Source: Ornithodoros turicata
Lineage: Eukaryota; Arthropoda; Arachnida; Ixodida; Argasidae
Direction of reading: 5' to 3'
Assembly: GCF_037126465.1 (NCBI RefSeq)
Contig: NC_088203.1
Location: 86,614,668 to 86,678,667 of the forward strand
Length of the DNA: 64,000 nt
The position numbers and the translations under genes are program-made. Below, in pieces: positions 53,290-63,789 of this stretch. Under the pieces are notes generated by a model. That model was not told the DNA's origin. It did not search any database and saw only the letters and a list, made by a program, of their open reading frames with translations. Position 1 is the first letter of the stretch, and every line of letters begins with the position of its first letter.

Positions 53290-53880
53290 ATGTAAGTAGC
53301 TTTAATTAACCTTTAATTATCCTCAGTTACTTTCAAATAGTCTCTAATTACCGAAGGTTACCTGAGGCAATCTTGAATTTCATTTAATTCCCTTTAAATA
53401 CGTTTGCTTAGTGAAGGAGCTGTTTCTTCTGCATTTTTTGATAATTTTCTGTATCCCAGCTGTTTTCTTTTGTTTGCTTGAAAGCATTAGGGAATAGCAA
53501 GCCCACACCGTGGCTAACCTTTCCCTTCCCTTTTTTTCTTACCTTGCATTAAACATATTCCCCCCCCCCCCACGTTTGCTTGCTTTGACTACTCTCAATT
53601 TCCCTTTCATTGGCGTTAATTACCTTTAATTACATTTTACCTCTGGTAACCTGCGGTTCCTTCGGTAATCTTTACTTTCATTTTATATTTCCCTTTATTA
53701 CATACCTCTTACATTCATTACCTTTAAACTCAACTCTGTTGCTTTAATTAGCTTTAATTACTCTTGCCCCTTACTCTTAATTGTCTTCAACTACCTCAAT
53801 TTCATATAATTTACTTTCATTTAGATTTACCCTCTCCTATCCCCATTCCGTCTCAACTTATACCTCTGCCTCGGTGACGT
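53290..53880. repeat. Degenerate TTAATTACCT array, interrupted by a LINE tail
   Basis: Irregular units of TTTAATTACCTTTAATTAC type run on both sides of the insertion at 53,410-53,571. Confidence 0.6.
53410..53571 (+). mobile_element. Family-A I-clade LINE, 162-bp 3'UTR-only insertion with 10-bp target duplication
   Basis: The insert runs from GTGAAGGAGCTGTTTCTTCT through ATTAAACATATT to a C12 end. It is nearly identical to the 3'UTR after the LINE ORF at 30,172. The flanks ACGTTTGCTT at 53,400-53,409 and 53,572-53,581 are a perfect target-site duplication. It is an extreme 5' truncation and shows that oligo(C) is the true end of the inserted DNA. Confidence 0.9.
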
Positions 53881-54033
53881 TTCACCGTCTCATGCACACA
53901 TACATACAGCTTTCTCCACTTTGACACTCTTAATGCTAACGCATTAAAAGGAGCGAGCTCCATGGGCTCCGAAGCAGAGGCGGAGAGTTTTCATTTTCCC
54001 GGAGGGGGCAAGGCCGCACCGCGAAATAAGTAC

Positions 54034-54118
54034 TCTGGCCGGGGGGGGGGGGGATATGTTTATTAAGAAAAAAAAAAGAAAGGAAAGGTAAGCCAGATGG
54101 ATGTCTGCTTGTTATTCG
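54034..54118 (-). repeat. I-clade LINE 3' tail with oligo(C) end
   Basis: On minus: AATAACAAGCAGACATCCAT, CTGGCTTACCTTTCC, then CTTAATAAACATAT and a C-run (54,043-54,052 region). Matches the family-A tail layout with a canonical AATAAA. Confidence 0.65.
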
Positions 54119-54404
54119 AAAAAAGTGAAAGGGGGAAGTCTAAAAAGGCAAAGAAAATAAGAAAACAAAAAGAAGGAAAGAAACGGAAAGAGAAATGAAG
54201 AACACAAAACGAAAGCTCAAGAATCACACACTCTTGCGGGATCCTATGATGTATGCAGCAAAACAAAGGAAAAAAACAGAGAGAACGTAAACAGTGAACA
54301 TGTGCACAACTGAAGGCATTACGCCTTTGAAAACTGAGTGCAAAAGGAACAAAATGTATTGAATCCTCCGTGTTTGACCCGAAATGAGCGCAATATGGTC
54401 AATG

Positions 54405-54480
54405 AAATGGGAGCAGCGGGAGTTGAACCCGCTCCCAAAGAATATGCGTTACCGTTACACCTCACTGGCAGCTGCTGGTA
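54405..54480 (-). repeat. tRNA-like sequence, probably a SINE head
   Basis: On minus AGGTGTAACGGTAACGC resembles box A and GCGGGTTCAACTCCCGCTGC box B, with a strong T-arm pairing. The acceptor stem does not close, so I do not call a tRNA gene. Confidence 0.4.
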
Positions 54481-54489
54481 CCTTTTTGA

Positions 54490-55600
54490 CTGCTTCGTTT
54501 CATTGATCTGATTGCTTTGGGCGAAATTCAGGATACGTGTTGTGTCATCCTCTGTGTTTCTTCGCCTCACCTTCTACTGTGATAATGAGTATGGTGGGCG
54601 GATACATATTTTACAAATTGCAAGATGCATTTTTGGGTTGGTGCCCCTTCGCTCTTTTGACCCGAGTGCGCCGAGCCCCAAAGTTTGGTGTCAGTCTCTT
54701 AGCGGGACTTCCCGGAGGAGGCGGCGCCCCCCCTAGTTCATGTTCCGGGGGGACAAGGGCCCCCGCGCCCCCCCGCAGTCGGCGCCTATGCTCCGAAGCG
54801 ATGTCCGGACAAAAACTGCAGTTGAACTGAACGCGCGATCGGAATAGTGGGTGCCTGAAATACATGCAATCGGAATATATCGTTTTCAAACAGTCGGAAA
54901 CATTAGAAAATGAATTTAATCAGGTCTTGCAGCCGGTTGCGCGCTCCCGGCTGAATTCTGGCAACCGTGTGTGGACCGACGTCACCGGAGTCGGTTATGA
55001 CAACAACAATAATAAATGAAGAAGTGATGATGACATGGGATGTTTCCCCGTGGTAGCCGCAGGACACTACCCCACTTCACAGTGGTTAATATGAGAGGAT
55101 GAATTATGGTGAGATTGAAGCGACGACAGGTCGGAGTTCTGTTCTATTCTGTTCTGGTCGGTTATGAAGGCAGGCTGACCGTCACAAAAATGCGGTCTTT
55201 CGACTCGCAATCTGTACCGAGCGGTCGCTAGAAACATCTGCGTTCATGCCTTCGGTGGCGTCGGATTGAAACCAGCCTGGCGACGCCGTCAGCTGAACGA
55301 TTCGGGATCTCGTCGGCAATGCCAATTACGTCACCGGAAGAAGCGAAGTAGGGAAGGGCCGTTTCAACCGGAAGCTGGCACTAGGTTTGGAAATCGATGT
55401 GTTTTTGATGTTTTATTAAAGAAAACGAATGAATCTTGCGAAGCTTTTTGGTGTTTTCTTCTTGGAAAGGAATCTCCAAGTGGATATCACATCAACTTTA
55501 GAATTCCGGATTACTCGCGGACACCACCTGGTTAACGCGCCCATGCTCTACGATAATCACGCGAGGCCGAGTGATATAGAGTTACCGTATCAGATTTGAG
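54490..55600. other. No gene seen; GC-rich 54,700-54,790
   Basis: A C/G-rich island (GGCGGCGCCCCCCCTAG and neighbours) lies near 54,720-54,775. No supported coding sequence. Confidence 0.4.
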
Positions 55601-55760
55601 GAGACAGTGGGACGTACGCCTTTTTCTGCAACTAACATACCTACATAGGTGTCACAAAAGAGTGCACCCTTCCTGTGTTTTTCAGAAATTCGGGGAGAGA
55701 ACGATGTCATTCGGGATTGTGGTTGGAACATAAATTCATCGCACAACATGCTCTCAGACA
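55600..55760. mobile_element. Diverged MITE (CACTCTTA family)
   Basis: GGACGTACGCCTTTTTCTGC, then TGTCACAAAAGAGTGCACCC and GAACGATGTCATTCGGGATT follow the centre and right arm of the family. Confidence 0.55.
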
Positions 55761-55799
55761 CCCGTCATCCTGATTTATATCGTGCTCTCCCATGATTTA

Positions 55800-55887
55800 T
55801 ATTGTTACTTGCTTTTTCAATGCTGCGTGATTTGTTACAAACGGGAGGTGCACGCCTTTTTGGGACTCTTATGCAGTCGTGACAATA
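55800..55887. mobile_element. Left half of a MITE split at its centre
   Basis: GATTTGTTACAAACGGGAGG, TGCACGCCTTTTTGGGACTC and GTCGTGACAA end at TA. The complementary half resumes at 58,508 (TA-TTGTCACAGAAAGG ... GTGCTATGCGGTGAAGTTCT). The 2.6 kb between has its own inverted ends. Confidence 0.65.
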
Positions 55888-56274
55888 GACCTCTACCGAA
55901 GAAACGTCACCGTGGCGTCATCATGACGTTGGCAGACATAGCGAAACCGAAACAGCGCCGACGGACAACACCTCGCCGTTTCATAAAGCCGTATTCCTTC
56001 ACGAAGGTCAAGGGTCGCTTCTTTGTATTAATGTACACACAAATAAGGTCATGCTTTTAGTCGCGTTGGTGTTCTCATTCGCGTTCCGAGCCCACCGCGG
56101 AAAGAAAAGAAGGCTCCACTGAAGGGATAGGTGATGATTCAGGTTTTCTTGGCGCATAAGCAACGAAGGCCATAATGCGCCAAGACAATGATAAGGAAAG
56201 TACTAGTTAAAACTATAGTGATTCAGCTAAGGTAAAACTGTACAGTTAGAGAATAAAAGGACATAAAGCTAAAA

Positions 56275-56790
56275 CTACAATGCGTTTAAAACACCAACGT
56301 CTTCAAAGAAACTAAACACCCGTTCAAATGGTAGAAGAGCCTCATCCCCCAGCAAAAGGGATGGATGTAGAGGTGTGTGGTATGTGTAGAACTCATGGAA
56401 ATGGTGAAGTCGGTGTGTTTCATGTGATGGGGGGGGGCATGTAATAAGCATGTGGAGGACAGACTTCATCCCGTCGCATCGAGTGCAATGTGGAGCCTCT
56501 TCATTGCAGAGGAGGTGACTGTGGGCCAAATGAGTGTGCCCAATTCTCAACCTGGCAGAAACAACTTCATGAAGACGACTGTTAAAAATCTGTGTCGGTT
56601 TTACAATGGTGGGCTTAACCAGGTGAAGTTTGTTGGCGTGTAGTGTATCCCAGTGCTGCTGCCATCTGCTATTTATGGCCCTCATAAGTGTAGGTCGGAG
56701 GTCTTGGGACGGTACATCAAAAGGATTCACCTCAGTTGAAAGAGCAGCTGTAGCAGCTGCATCAGCGAGTTCATTCCCGGGTATACCCAC
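56275..56790 (-). pseudogene. Family-E LINE ORF2: RNase H end and Cys-His tail
   Basis: The frame starts GIPGNELADAAATAAL (last RNase H acid), preceded by THV-like sequence in another frame. It then reads HLAHSHLLCNEEAPHCTRCD and MKSVLHMLITC, giving C..C-x2-C...H-x4-C. It ends FFEDVGVLNAL-stop. This is the normal C-terminus; only the junction to the upstream frame at 56,790-56,861 is broken. Confidence 0.75.
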
Positions 56791-56860
56791 ATGAGTGGGT
56801 ACCCAGCAGAATGTTAAAGAGATCCTTTTTAATTACCTTACCAGCAAGGCACTGTGCCTT

Positions 56861-57817
56861 CTACACAAGGAGGTTTTTGGACATCACTATGTTGCCTATT
56901 GCTTGAAAAGAGCTCAGAGAATCTGTGTAAATGACTGACGACTTGGTGTGACTCTCTAAGATGTAGTTCAATGCGAGGATTATTCCGTATACGTCGGCAT
57001 TAAAAACTGAGAGCATGTGAGGTAGACGATATGACTGTGTGAGTCCATCGGTTACCATTGCGCATGAGACTGAGGTGCGTGTTTTGGAACCGTCAGTGTA
57101 AAAAGCTCTGTGTTGTCCAAGACTTTCTTTAAGGGACTCAAACTCCTGCAGGAGCACAACCGGTGGTGTGTTCTGTTTCTTAAACATAGTCAGGGAGCTA
57201 TTGAAACATGGAGGTGATTGCCACGGCGGGACCCGAGGACTAGCCTCTACTATGATGAAATCATTATGTTGGAAACTGTAATCCTCACATCCCTGAAGAA
57301 CACGCATGCTAAATGGGGGAACAATGCTTGGCTTATTAAGAAACAGCTGCTTGAAGCGCGTGCCTCCAACGCAGGTAATAGCTGGATTATTGGCATAACC
57401 TCTTACCCTCAAAGAGTACGAAACAGATAAGTAAAATCTCCTTCTTTCGAGTGACCATTCGTTGCTCTCGACATAGAGGCTTTCCACTGGCGACGTGCGG
57501 AAAGCACCAGTTATCAAACGTTGTCCCTGATGATGTACTGGGTCTAAAATCTTCAGGACAGATTTCCGCGCAGACCCAAAGACAACACATCCATAGTCCA
57601 TTCTAGACAGTACTGTGGACACATAGACCCTGTGCAGGATGTCATCTCCCCAAGATTTGTGGGACAGCACCTTCAATAGGTTAAGTGACTTAATGCATTT
57701 TGTTTTAAGGCTCTTGATGTGGGGTAAGAAAGTGAGCTTGCTATCAAAGATGACCCCAAGAGATTTGTGTTCACCCGTAACAGCAAGGTCCCCCAAGGGA
57801 TAGGTGCATCGTCTCAA
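56861..57817 (-). pseudogene. Family-E LINE ORF2: RT C-terminus and RNase H N-terminal half
   Basis: The 318-codon open frame reads HKSLGVIFDSKLTFLPHIKS (post-palm RT), LSRMDYGCVVFGSA and HQGQRLITGAFRTSP. RNase H follows with FYTDGSKTRTSVSC (Asp), SVFNADVYGIILALNYIL and VIYTDSLSSFQAI (Asp). The second acid, normally Glu (AELYAI), is Asp here. A stop at 56,861 cuts the domain; the last acid lies in the separate frame 56,275-56,790. The missing stretch (about 56,790-56,861) contains at least one stop and one frame change. Confidence 0.75.
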
Positions 57818-57885
57818 AAGTCAATGTCCTAATCCTGTGCGGAATGTCGTTTTGTTATTACGACTTAGTTCGCGCTTGTTTCGTA

Positions 57886-58196
57886 TAGAGTCACTAAATA
57901 GGGAGCAAAGTAACGACACTTAGCCACGCCGGTGAGCCAGCCCGCCATCTTGAGTCCGGCGCGGCTGCGTCGCCTAGCAACGGGACGCCAATCTCCCCCT
58001 TCTCCCCCGGAGAACAGCGCGCAGTCGAGCCAGCTCGTGACCCAGAAAACCGGTTTTGGATGGAGGGGACTCAACATGAACGGCTCGTCTTGGAAGGAGA
58101 AACCACGTGACATGATCGGCCCAATTGCCGACACCGAACGGCGGCTCCGGCGCGGAAAACGAATGCGATACTGTGTACCCCTATTTAGTGACTCTA
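57886..58196. mobile_element. 311-bp terminal-inverted-repeat element carrying YY1-like and X-box-like sites
   Basis: Both ends read TAGAGTCACTAAATAGGG inward. The 8-bp flanks GTTTCGTA and GCTTCGCA agree at 6 of 8 positions. Inside lie CCGCCATCTTG (57,942-57,952, YY1 consensus) and GTCGCCTAGCAAC (57,969-57,981, a perfect RFX X-box GTNRCC-N-RGYAAC). A truncated, inverted copy lies at 13,632-13,905. Confidence 0.7.
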
Positions 58197-58507
58197 GCTT
58201 CGCATAGACACCACGTGCATTCCGTGAGAAACTCGTGCCCTTCAGGCTCCTGAAGATGGAAGAGCCAGCGGTAGCCATCTTTAGAAAGTGCTACCGAAAA
58301 GATAGGGCTACCGGTAGAATGGACCACAACAAGGTCATACAACTAATAACATGTAAGTGATTGCATAAGCACCTTACAATATGAAAAGCTATATTTAAAC
58401 GTGGCTTTCTTGTGACTTGTTGATTTTCTACTTAGTAATTTCGCTGTACCAAGTTGGCGGCGCTGTTGTACCATCTGACGTCATTTCGTTGTAAACAGGG
58501 AGAGGTC

Positions 58508-58620
58508 TATTGTCACAGAAAGGAGTTCTCGCCTCGCCCTTTCCACAAATCAGGAGCGATGGCGGCAACAATGGTTGACCTTTTGCGTGCTATGCGGTGA
58601 AGTTCTGTTTAAATAGTACA
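58508..58620. mobile_element. Right half of the split MITE
   Basis: TTGTCACAGAAAGGAGTTCT, ACAAATCAGGAGCGATGGC and GCGTGCTATGCGGTGAAGTT complete the half at 55,800-55,887. Confidence 0.65.
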
Positions 58621-58624
58621 TCAG

Positions 58625-59880
58625 CTTTGGGCGGACCAATGTTTCCCTCAGCTACACTGCTTGCTTCTGGCATACCGCTGAATAACTTTTTTTGTTGTTG
58701 TTCCTAACGGTGTAATTACTCGAACTGTACTTTAGTAACATTTTCCCACGCAACATTAGTGACCACAGTGCTCATAGAGCAGTCCTCGCGCCTCCGACAC
58801 GGACAATAAAAACCTGCTCCTCCGTTATGTGTGTGCGCGCAATTTACAGGGTAATGATTAGCGAAGCGACGCGCGGTCGAAATAATCCCGAGGTTTTAGG
58901 ACGGCGGGTTGCGTCGATAATTGGGCAGAACGAGTGTCAATTTGGCGGAAGTCTGTTTACAACAAAGCGAGGCTTTCGGAAAATGTCACCTCGTTTGCGT
59001 GTAAGCAGGAGTGTTGTACGTGACTTATATGTAACGACGCTACTGTAATCTGTACTTTTTTCGGTAGCGGAGCTCTAATCGCGCTATCTTTACTATGCCT
59101 GAAGCGGAACAAGTATTTCCGTTACGGCTTTGTCAGCGCGATTCTTTAACGTTACTGATACCGAAATTTTTATAGTCCGCCGATATGTCACCATGCCCGT
59201 CGGTGATTATGGCGACCGTGCCAGAAATGAAATGACGTCACCGTGACATGACGTCACAACATCACGTGTCACAATGGATACCACCAATGACGTAACCGCC
59301 CCCCTCCCCCTGCGGAACCACCAGTGGCCTGCGCGATGGTGAATCGCAGCGCAGGGAGAGGGAAATAAACCCCTGATGTGCACTCGTCGCCATCGTACCA
59401 GAGTCCTCACAACTGGGCGGCCACGCAAAGCGCGCACGCCATCTGAAGAGCGAGAGTGGAAAGCGCATCGCACCGATGCTGCTGAGCACAGCCGTCACTC
59501 GCAACGGTATGTGCATTGACCTAGTCCTCAGCAAGAACATTGCCACGGACGGAGTTGAAGTGTCTCGCCTTCCCCATATACTTTACTGATCATATAGGTC
59601 TGTTGCATCCCTTTGAATAAAGCAAGTTTGAAAACAGTTCTCTATGTGTGCGTGACGAACACAACCGTAAAAGCATTGCACCCTATTGCGCCAAGATGAC
59701 ACAACAATCGCTGTCACTTCTTCACACATTGCAGACAAAAAAGTGACAGCGATTCTACTCATTCCCTTCAACGCTTTCCTCATATAAGTTGCTTAGTTTT
59801 GCTCGCAGTCGTCACGTGCACCGCTCATCGATTCATTTCATACCGGCACCAAGGACGAAACCAAGTTCCGTGTTAGCACA
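58625..59880. other. No gene seen
   Basis: No coding or repeat structure recognised. Confidence 0.4.
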
Positions 59881-59885
59881 GAGAA

Positions 59886-61045
59886 GCAACTGGGCGATTC
59901 CACGCGAAATGATCCAGCGGACCTGCTCGGCCCCCACAAAACGATCCCGGATTTTTACGAATTTTTTTTAGCAGTCCCTAATAGTGCAAAACGACACACC
60001 ACGAAAAATTTCTTCCCAAATCTCAATGTGGCGCGTGCTAGACACCAGCAAAGTTCGCAGCGCTGGTGAAAACCGTGCCTGGTGTGAACGGCAGGTGCGG
60101 CTCAGAGAAAGCACCTAGAACTGTGCGGTTGTCTTCTGCGTATAGAGGAAACTATGCTCTACACAGCGTCCAAATCCCGGTTGTCGTGCTGTAATCGGTG
60201 CAGGTATACAAAGGCCGGAAGTTTCGCAATTTTCCTCCTACTTCGCGATTTTTTTGTGGAAAGTAAACCATTAAATTTTAATGAATATTTTTTCCTGCCA
60301 AGGCCCCAAGGTTCAACTTCAACAGTAAAAATCGGTACTTCAACAGTAAAAATCGCCAAACACGTAACTTTTATAGTCATTGCAGGAAAAAAAGAGGAAG
60401 TATGTGATTTTTCCAAAATTCGCTACAATGGAGCGTAAAACACGCAATGAAGAGGTCGGAAGAGACGCCTGAAACCAACGCAGTTTTATAGAACGAGACT
60501 TCCTCTACAAAATCTCGAAGGTGTTTTTTCGTATACAGGAGTAAATATTTTTTGTAGTAGAGGGTTTGTTTGTTTGTTTGTAAGAAAAAAAAAAACAAGG
60601 AGAAATTGAACTCGTCTCCCGACTTGTTCTGCTACTCCTAACAAAAATTATCACCCCACCCCACCCCAAAAAACTACTTCTCAGGTGCTCTACTCGCAAG
60701 TTCGCTATTCACTGTTCAGAAGTCCACTATCCATATGTTCAGTAGAAGTCCACAATTAAACACTATTCACAATTATCCCAAGATCATGCACACAGGATGC
60801 TAGAAGGTTGTATCCATCCCACAGCTCTAGACAAATTTCACAAGTGCCACCAAGGCAGCATCCCTCGTGTTCGGTGCCCAAAGTCCCAACACCTTCACTA
60901 TATCGAAGACCCTGCTGTCTAGTAGAGGGTATTATGACCACAGTGACCCACGTTGCATGTATCAGTGGGGTGCTATATTTTTTTCTTGGGCTCCTGTTTT
61001 AATTCGTTTTATTTTTAATTTTTCTCAGGTCTGGTTGGGTTTTAA
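59886..61045 (+). repeat. Unknown repeat, inverted-duplicate copy 1 (with LINE tail inserted)
   Basis: GGGCGATTCCACGCGAAATG through GTGTTTTTTCGTATACAGGA to TTCTTGGGCTCCTGTTTTAA matches 62,245-62,958 on the opposite strand, base by base with perhaps 10% change and small indels. The LINE tail at 60,566-60,919 is absent from the other copy. No protein motif. Confidence 0.75.
60566..60919 (-). mobile_element. I-clade LINE family-D tail (354 bp) with 11-bp target duplication and (CAAA)n end
   Basis: The flanks TAGTAGAGGGT at 60,555-60,565 and 60,920-60,930 are identical. On minus the 5' part codes FDIVKVLGLWAPNTRDAALV, matching FDPVKELGPWPPDKRDAASL at 44,240. The 3' end is a T-run followed by (ACAAAC)n. 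The empty site is seen in the inverted copy near 62,370. No intact ORF. Confidence 0.85.
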
Positions 61046-61089
61046 TGAGCAAGCAATATGCTGTGGCACAGACTTCTGCAAGGTAACCA

Positions 61090-62240
61090 TAATTTTTGCT
61101 TCTGTAGCATAACACGCGTATTGCAATCCTGGGTGGTTAAGGTTATGGCATTGTTTCCGGTGTGCGCGGTGCCGGCAACGGAGATTGAGGAATAGCGGTG
61201 ATGGACAGGTCTAAGTAATACGTTTTGTCGTGCGAGCTAAAGCACTGCGCGGAGGAGCTTTTTGACATCCGCATCCTATCCGAAAAATCCGTGTCTCCCA
61301 TGGCACGCAGCAATAGTTCAGTTTCTATGCTCGATATATCAGGCCAATTTTCCAGCAAATAAACGTTGTTTCCCGTCAGCACAAAAGAGCAAAAAAAAAA
61401 AAAAGCCAACAAAGGAAAAGCTGTCACCAAACTTCATCCACACGGGCGACTTCCTCCTCTTTGGTTCTGACAGTGAAAACCCCGGAGCGGCATAGCTTTT
61501 GTAGCGAGGACAGGTCCTGAGCGTCCATGATGCTACCAAAGAATACACGACAGCAAGTACAGAATTAGCTTCCACGACAGATTATACGGCACCAAGCACA
61601 GCAACACATTTTTGCACCAAACGGGATATTGCAAGTGAAACGCAAGATCGGCGCCGAACGCGCACCTCGACTCGAGACGCCAGAGATCTCTCTCAGATGC
61701 GCGAGCGGCTTTCGTACATCTTGTACTCTATGTTCTGTACCTAGTGTGAAGCAAACAGATGGCGCAATCTCGCGGTTTATCCGAGTCTGACCCGCTCCTG
61801 AGCCGGCGCCATCCGCGTCCGATCCGCAGATCACAACAAGCGGCCATATTTCATCCGAATCCAGAAGTTTCTTGGGGATATCCGCGGGTATATGCTTCCA
61901 TACGCGAATGGTGCAAGGCTTTATATAGCTGTGAGCCTCACTGGAACCTAGGACAGCATGGACGATGAACCACCACCACGAGATTCCGTCGTTTCCAGTA
62001 ACTGCCATGTAAATGACTTTTTTGCACGTTCGTCTTTTCCTCCAGCGTTATAATTTGTTAGACTTTTCGTGGTTAATATTTTTACTGAATTGTTCAGCAT
62101 TTAAATGTGACAGTTAAAGGGAACTTTCAACAAGTGAACATGCATCTACTCGGCTATAATATTCATAATGGTGATTTGGAACTCCACAGCGCTCAACTGG
62201 AGCCATGTTCCTTTGGTCCGGGTGGTTGTCATATTGAAAT
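61090..62240. other. Spacer between inverted repeats; TATA-like word at 61,920
   Basis: CTTTATATAGC (61,919-61,929) lies 31 bp before an ATG (61,960) that begins MDDEPPPRDSVVSS and meets a GTAAAT donor at 62,009. A minus ORF (61,565-62,008) covers the same DNA. Neither is recognised. This may be a promoter with a first exon, but the evidence is thin. Confidence 0.3.
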
Positions 62241-62244
62241 CCAA

Positions 62245-62958
62245 CCAGAAAAAAATCGGAAATACGAAGGATTAAAACGGGAGCCCAAGAAACAAATATA
62301 GCCCCCCCCCCCCCCCCCCCCGGATACATGCGACGTGGGTCAGTGTGGCAGTAATACCCTCTACTACGAAAAAAAAAATATTTTCTCATGTATACGAAAA
62401 AACACCGTCGAGATTTTTTAATATGTTGTAGAGGAGGGCTCGCTCTATAAAACTGCGTTGGTTTCAGGCGTCTCTTCCGACCTCTTCATTACGTGTTTTA
62501 CGCTCGATTGTAGCGAATTTTGGAAAAATCGCAAACTTCCTCTTTTTTTCCTTCAATGACTACAAGAGTTACGTGTCTTGCGATTTTACCTGTTAAAGTA
62601 TTCCACGAGGCCTTGCCAGGGAAAAATACTCATTTAAATTTAATGGTTCGATTTTCCACACACAAAAAAAAATCACGAGTAGGACGAAAATTGCGAAACT
62701 TCCGGTTTTTGTATACCAGCACCAATTACAGCACGACAACCGGAATTTGAACGCTGTGTAAAGCATGGTTTCCTCTATACGCAAAAGAAAACGGCACCCG
62801 TCATATTGAGATTTGGGAAGAAATGTTTCGTGGTGTGTCGTTTTGCACTATTAGGGGCTGCTAAAAAAATTTTCGTAAAAATTCGCGATAGTTTTGTGAG
62901 GGCCGAGCAGGTCCGCTGGATCATTTGGCGTGGAATCGCCCAACTGTGGCTATGAGCG
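62245..62958 (-). repeat. Unknown repeat, inverted-duplicate copy 2
   Basis: Inverse of 59,886-61,045. It carries a C20 run (62,302-62,321) where copy 1 has AGTGGGGTG, and lacks the inserted LINE tail. The outer end GGCGTGGAATCGCCCAA meets SINE sequence. Confidence 0.75.
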
Positions 62959-63105
62959 GCGTACAGACATGGAAGGATGGAGAGAGGACAACAGGAAGGA
63001 GTATAGGGGACAGCGGGGGTTAGTATGCCGGTGGTAGGATTCGAAGCCACCACCTCCCAGTCTTCAGCACGACAGTCATGCCGGACGCCATGCCGCTGGT
63101 TAAGT
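62945..63105 (-). repeat. tRNA-derived SINE (head and 3' region)
   Basis: On minus: a tRNA-like head with GTGGTGGCTTCGAATCCTAC, then CCCCCGCTGTCCCCTATACT, CCTTCCTGTTGTCC and ACGCCGCTCATAGCCACAGT. The same 3' region occurs at 42,957. Confidence 0.7.
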
Positions 63106-63109
63106 CATT

Positions 63110-63780
63110 GAAGTACAGTATCAAAACCTGACAAGAACAGGAAGTGAATGCCGCCGGCTGCTTATAATGTTGAAGAAAAGGCTGTCTTTCGAAATTCCAG
63201 ACAGCTTACTTGCCAAGCTAGTGGTTCGCGTTGTGTCAAACGAGATATTTGTGGAGACTTTTCCTAGAGGCGCAAAGTTTTCACTACTTTGCCACACCAC
63301 CTGCACCTAGTATCCAGACTTCGCCTGTCTATGTCACTATACTTCGTTTGTCTCCTGATCGTTGAAATTAGTCCGACGACTCCGATCACCAGTCATTCGC
63401 TTACTTTTCTTCGTTTTGCTGTTCTCGTGCATACCTCGCGGAAGCGCAAACCAATCCACGGAGCTTCTGCGCGTCTGGCATGGGCGACAAGAACGGGCGG
63501 AGCCCGTTCACCGGCACCGTGCAAGAAGCGAATATGCATACGTTACTTTACGTTACTATAGCGTGCTTGAGAGGCCGCTATGAACAAAGAATTGTACATC
63601 CTTCAAAACAGTGCCAGAAATTAAACAAATCGTAATTGTTTCACAGTCCTGCTTCTGCGCCAATAGTTTTCGCTATTGATTTTCGCAATTTTCTCCTCGA
63701 GACCCGAAGTGACGGGATTTTGTCGAGAAAATCCCAGGATTTCGGAACGTGAAAAGCAGTCGGGATTCCGGAATCCAGGA
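63110..63780. other. No gene seen
   Basis: Short ORFs lack motifs. Confidence 0.4.
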
Positions 63781-63789
63781 TATCCCGGA

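Larger units (their letters stand above)
56125..57850 (-). mobile_element. I-clade LINE family E, 5'-truncated, with 3' hairpin
   Basis: It covers the RT thumb, RNase H, Cys-His tail and 3'UTR. Near the 3' end a stem CTTGGCGCAT/ATGCGCCAAG (56,148-56,157 and 56,175-56,184) is followed by an ATCATCACC-type end. It is a different family from A-C. Confidence 0.75.
55888..58507. mobile_element. TA-flanked composite insertion (GACCTCT ends) inside a MITE
   Basis: GACCTCTACCG at the left and AGAGGTC at the right form short inverted ends. TA flanks both, and the MITE halves rejoin to TTATGCAGTCGTGACAA-TA-TTGTCACAG, which restores the palindrome centre. The interior holds the LINE at 56,125-57,850 and the YY1/X-box repeat at 57,886-58,196. 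Both probably entered later. No transposase is present. Confidence 0.55.

Noticed and set aside
54405..54480. tRNA gene on minus
   Set aside because: Box A and B resemble a tRNA but no acceptor stem closes; more likely a SINE head.
61565..62008. 147-codon minus ORF between the inverted repeats
   Set aside because: No recognisable domain; overlaps an equally plausible plus-strand TATA/ATG pattern.
62302..62321. C20 run as another LINE oligo(C) tail
   Set aside because: It sits inside the unknown inverted repeat at a place where the other copy has AGTGGGGTG, so it is a local expansion.
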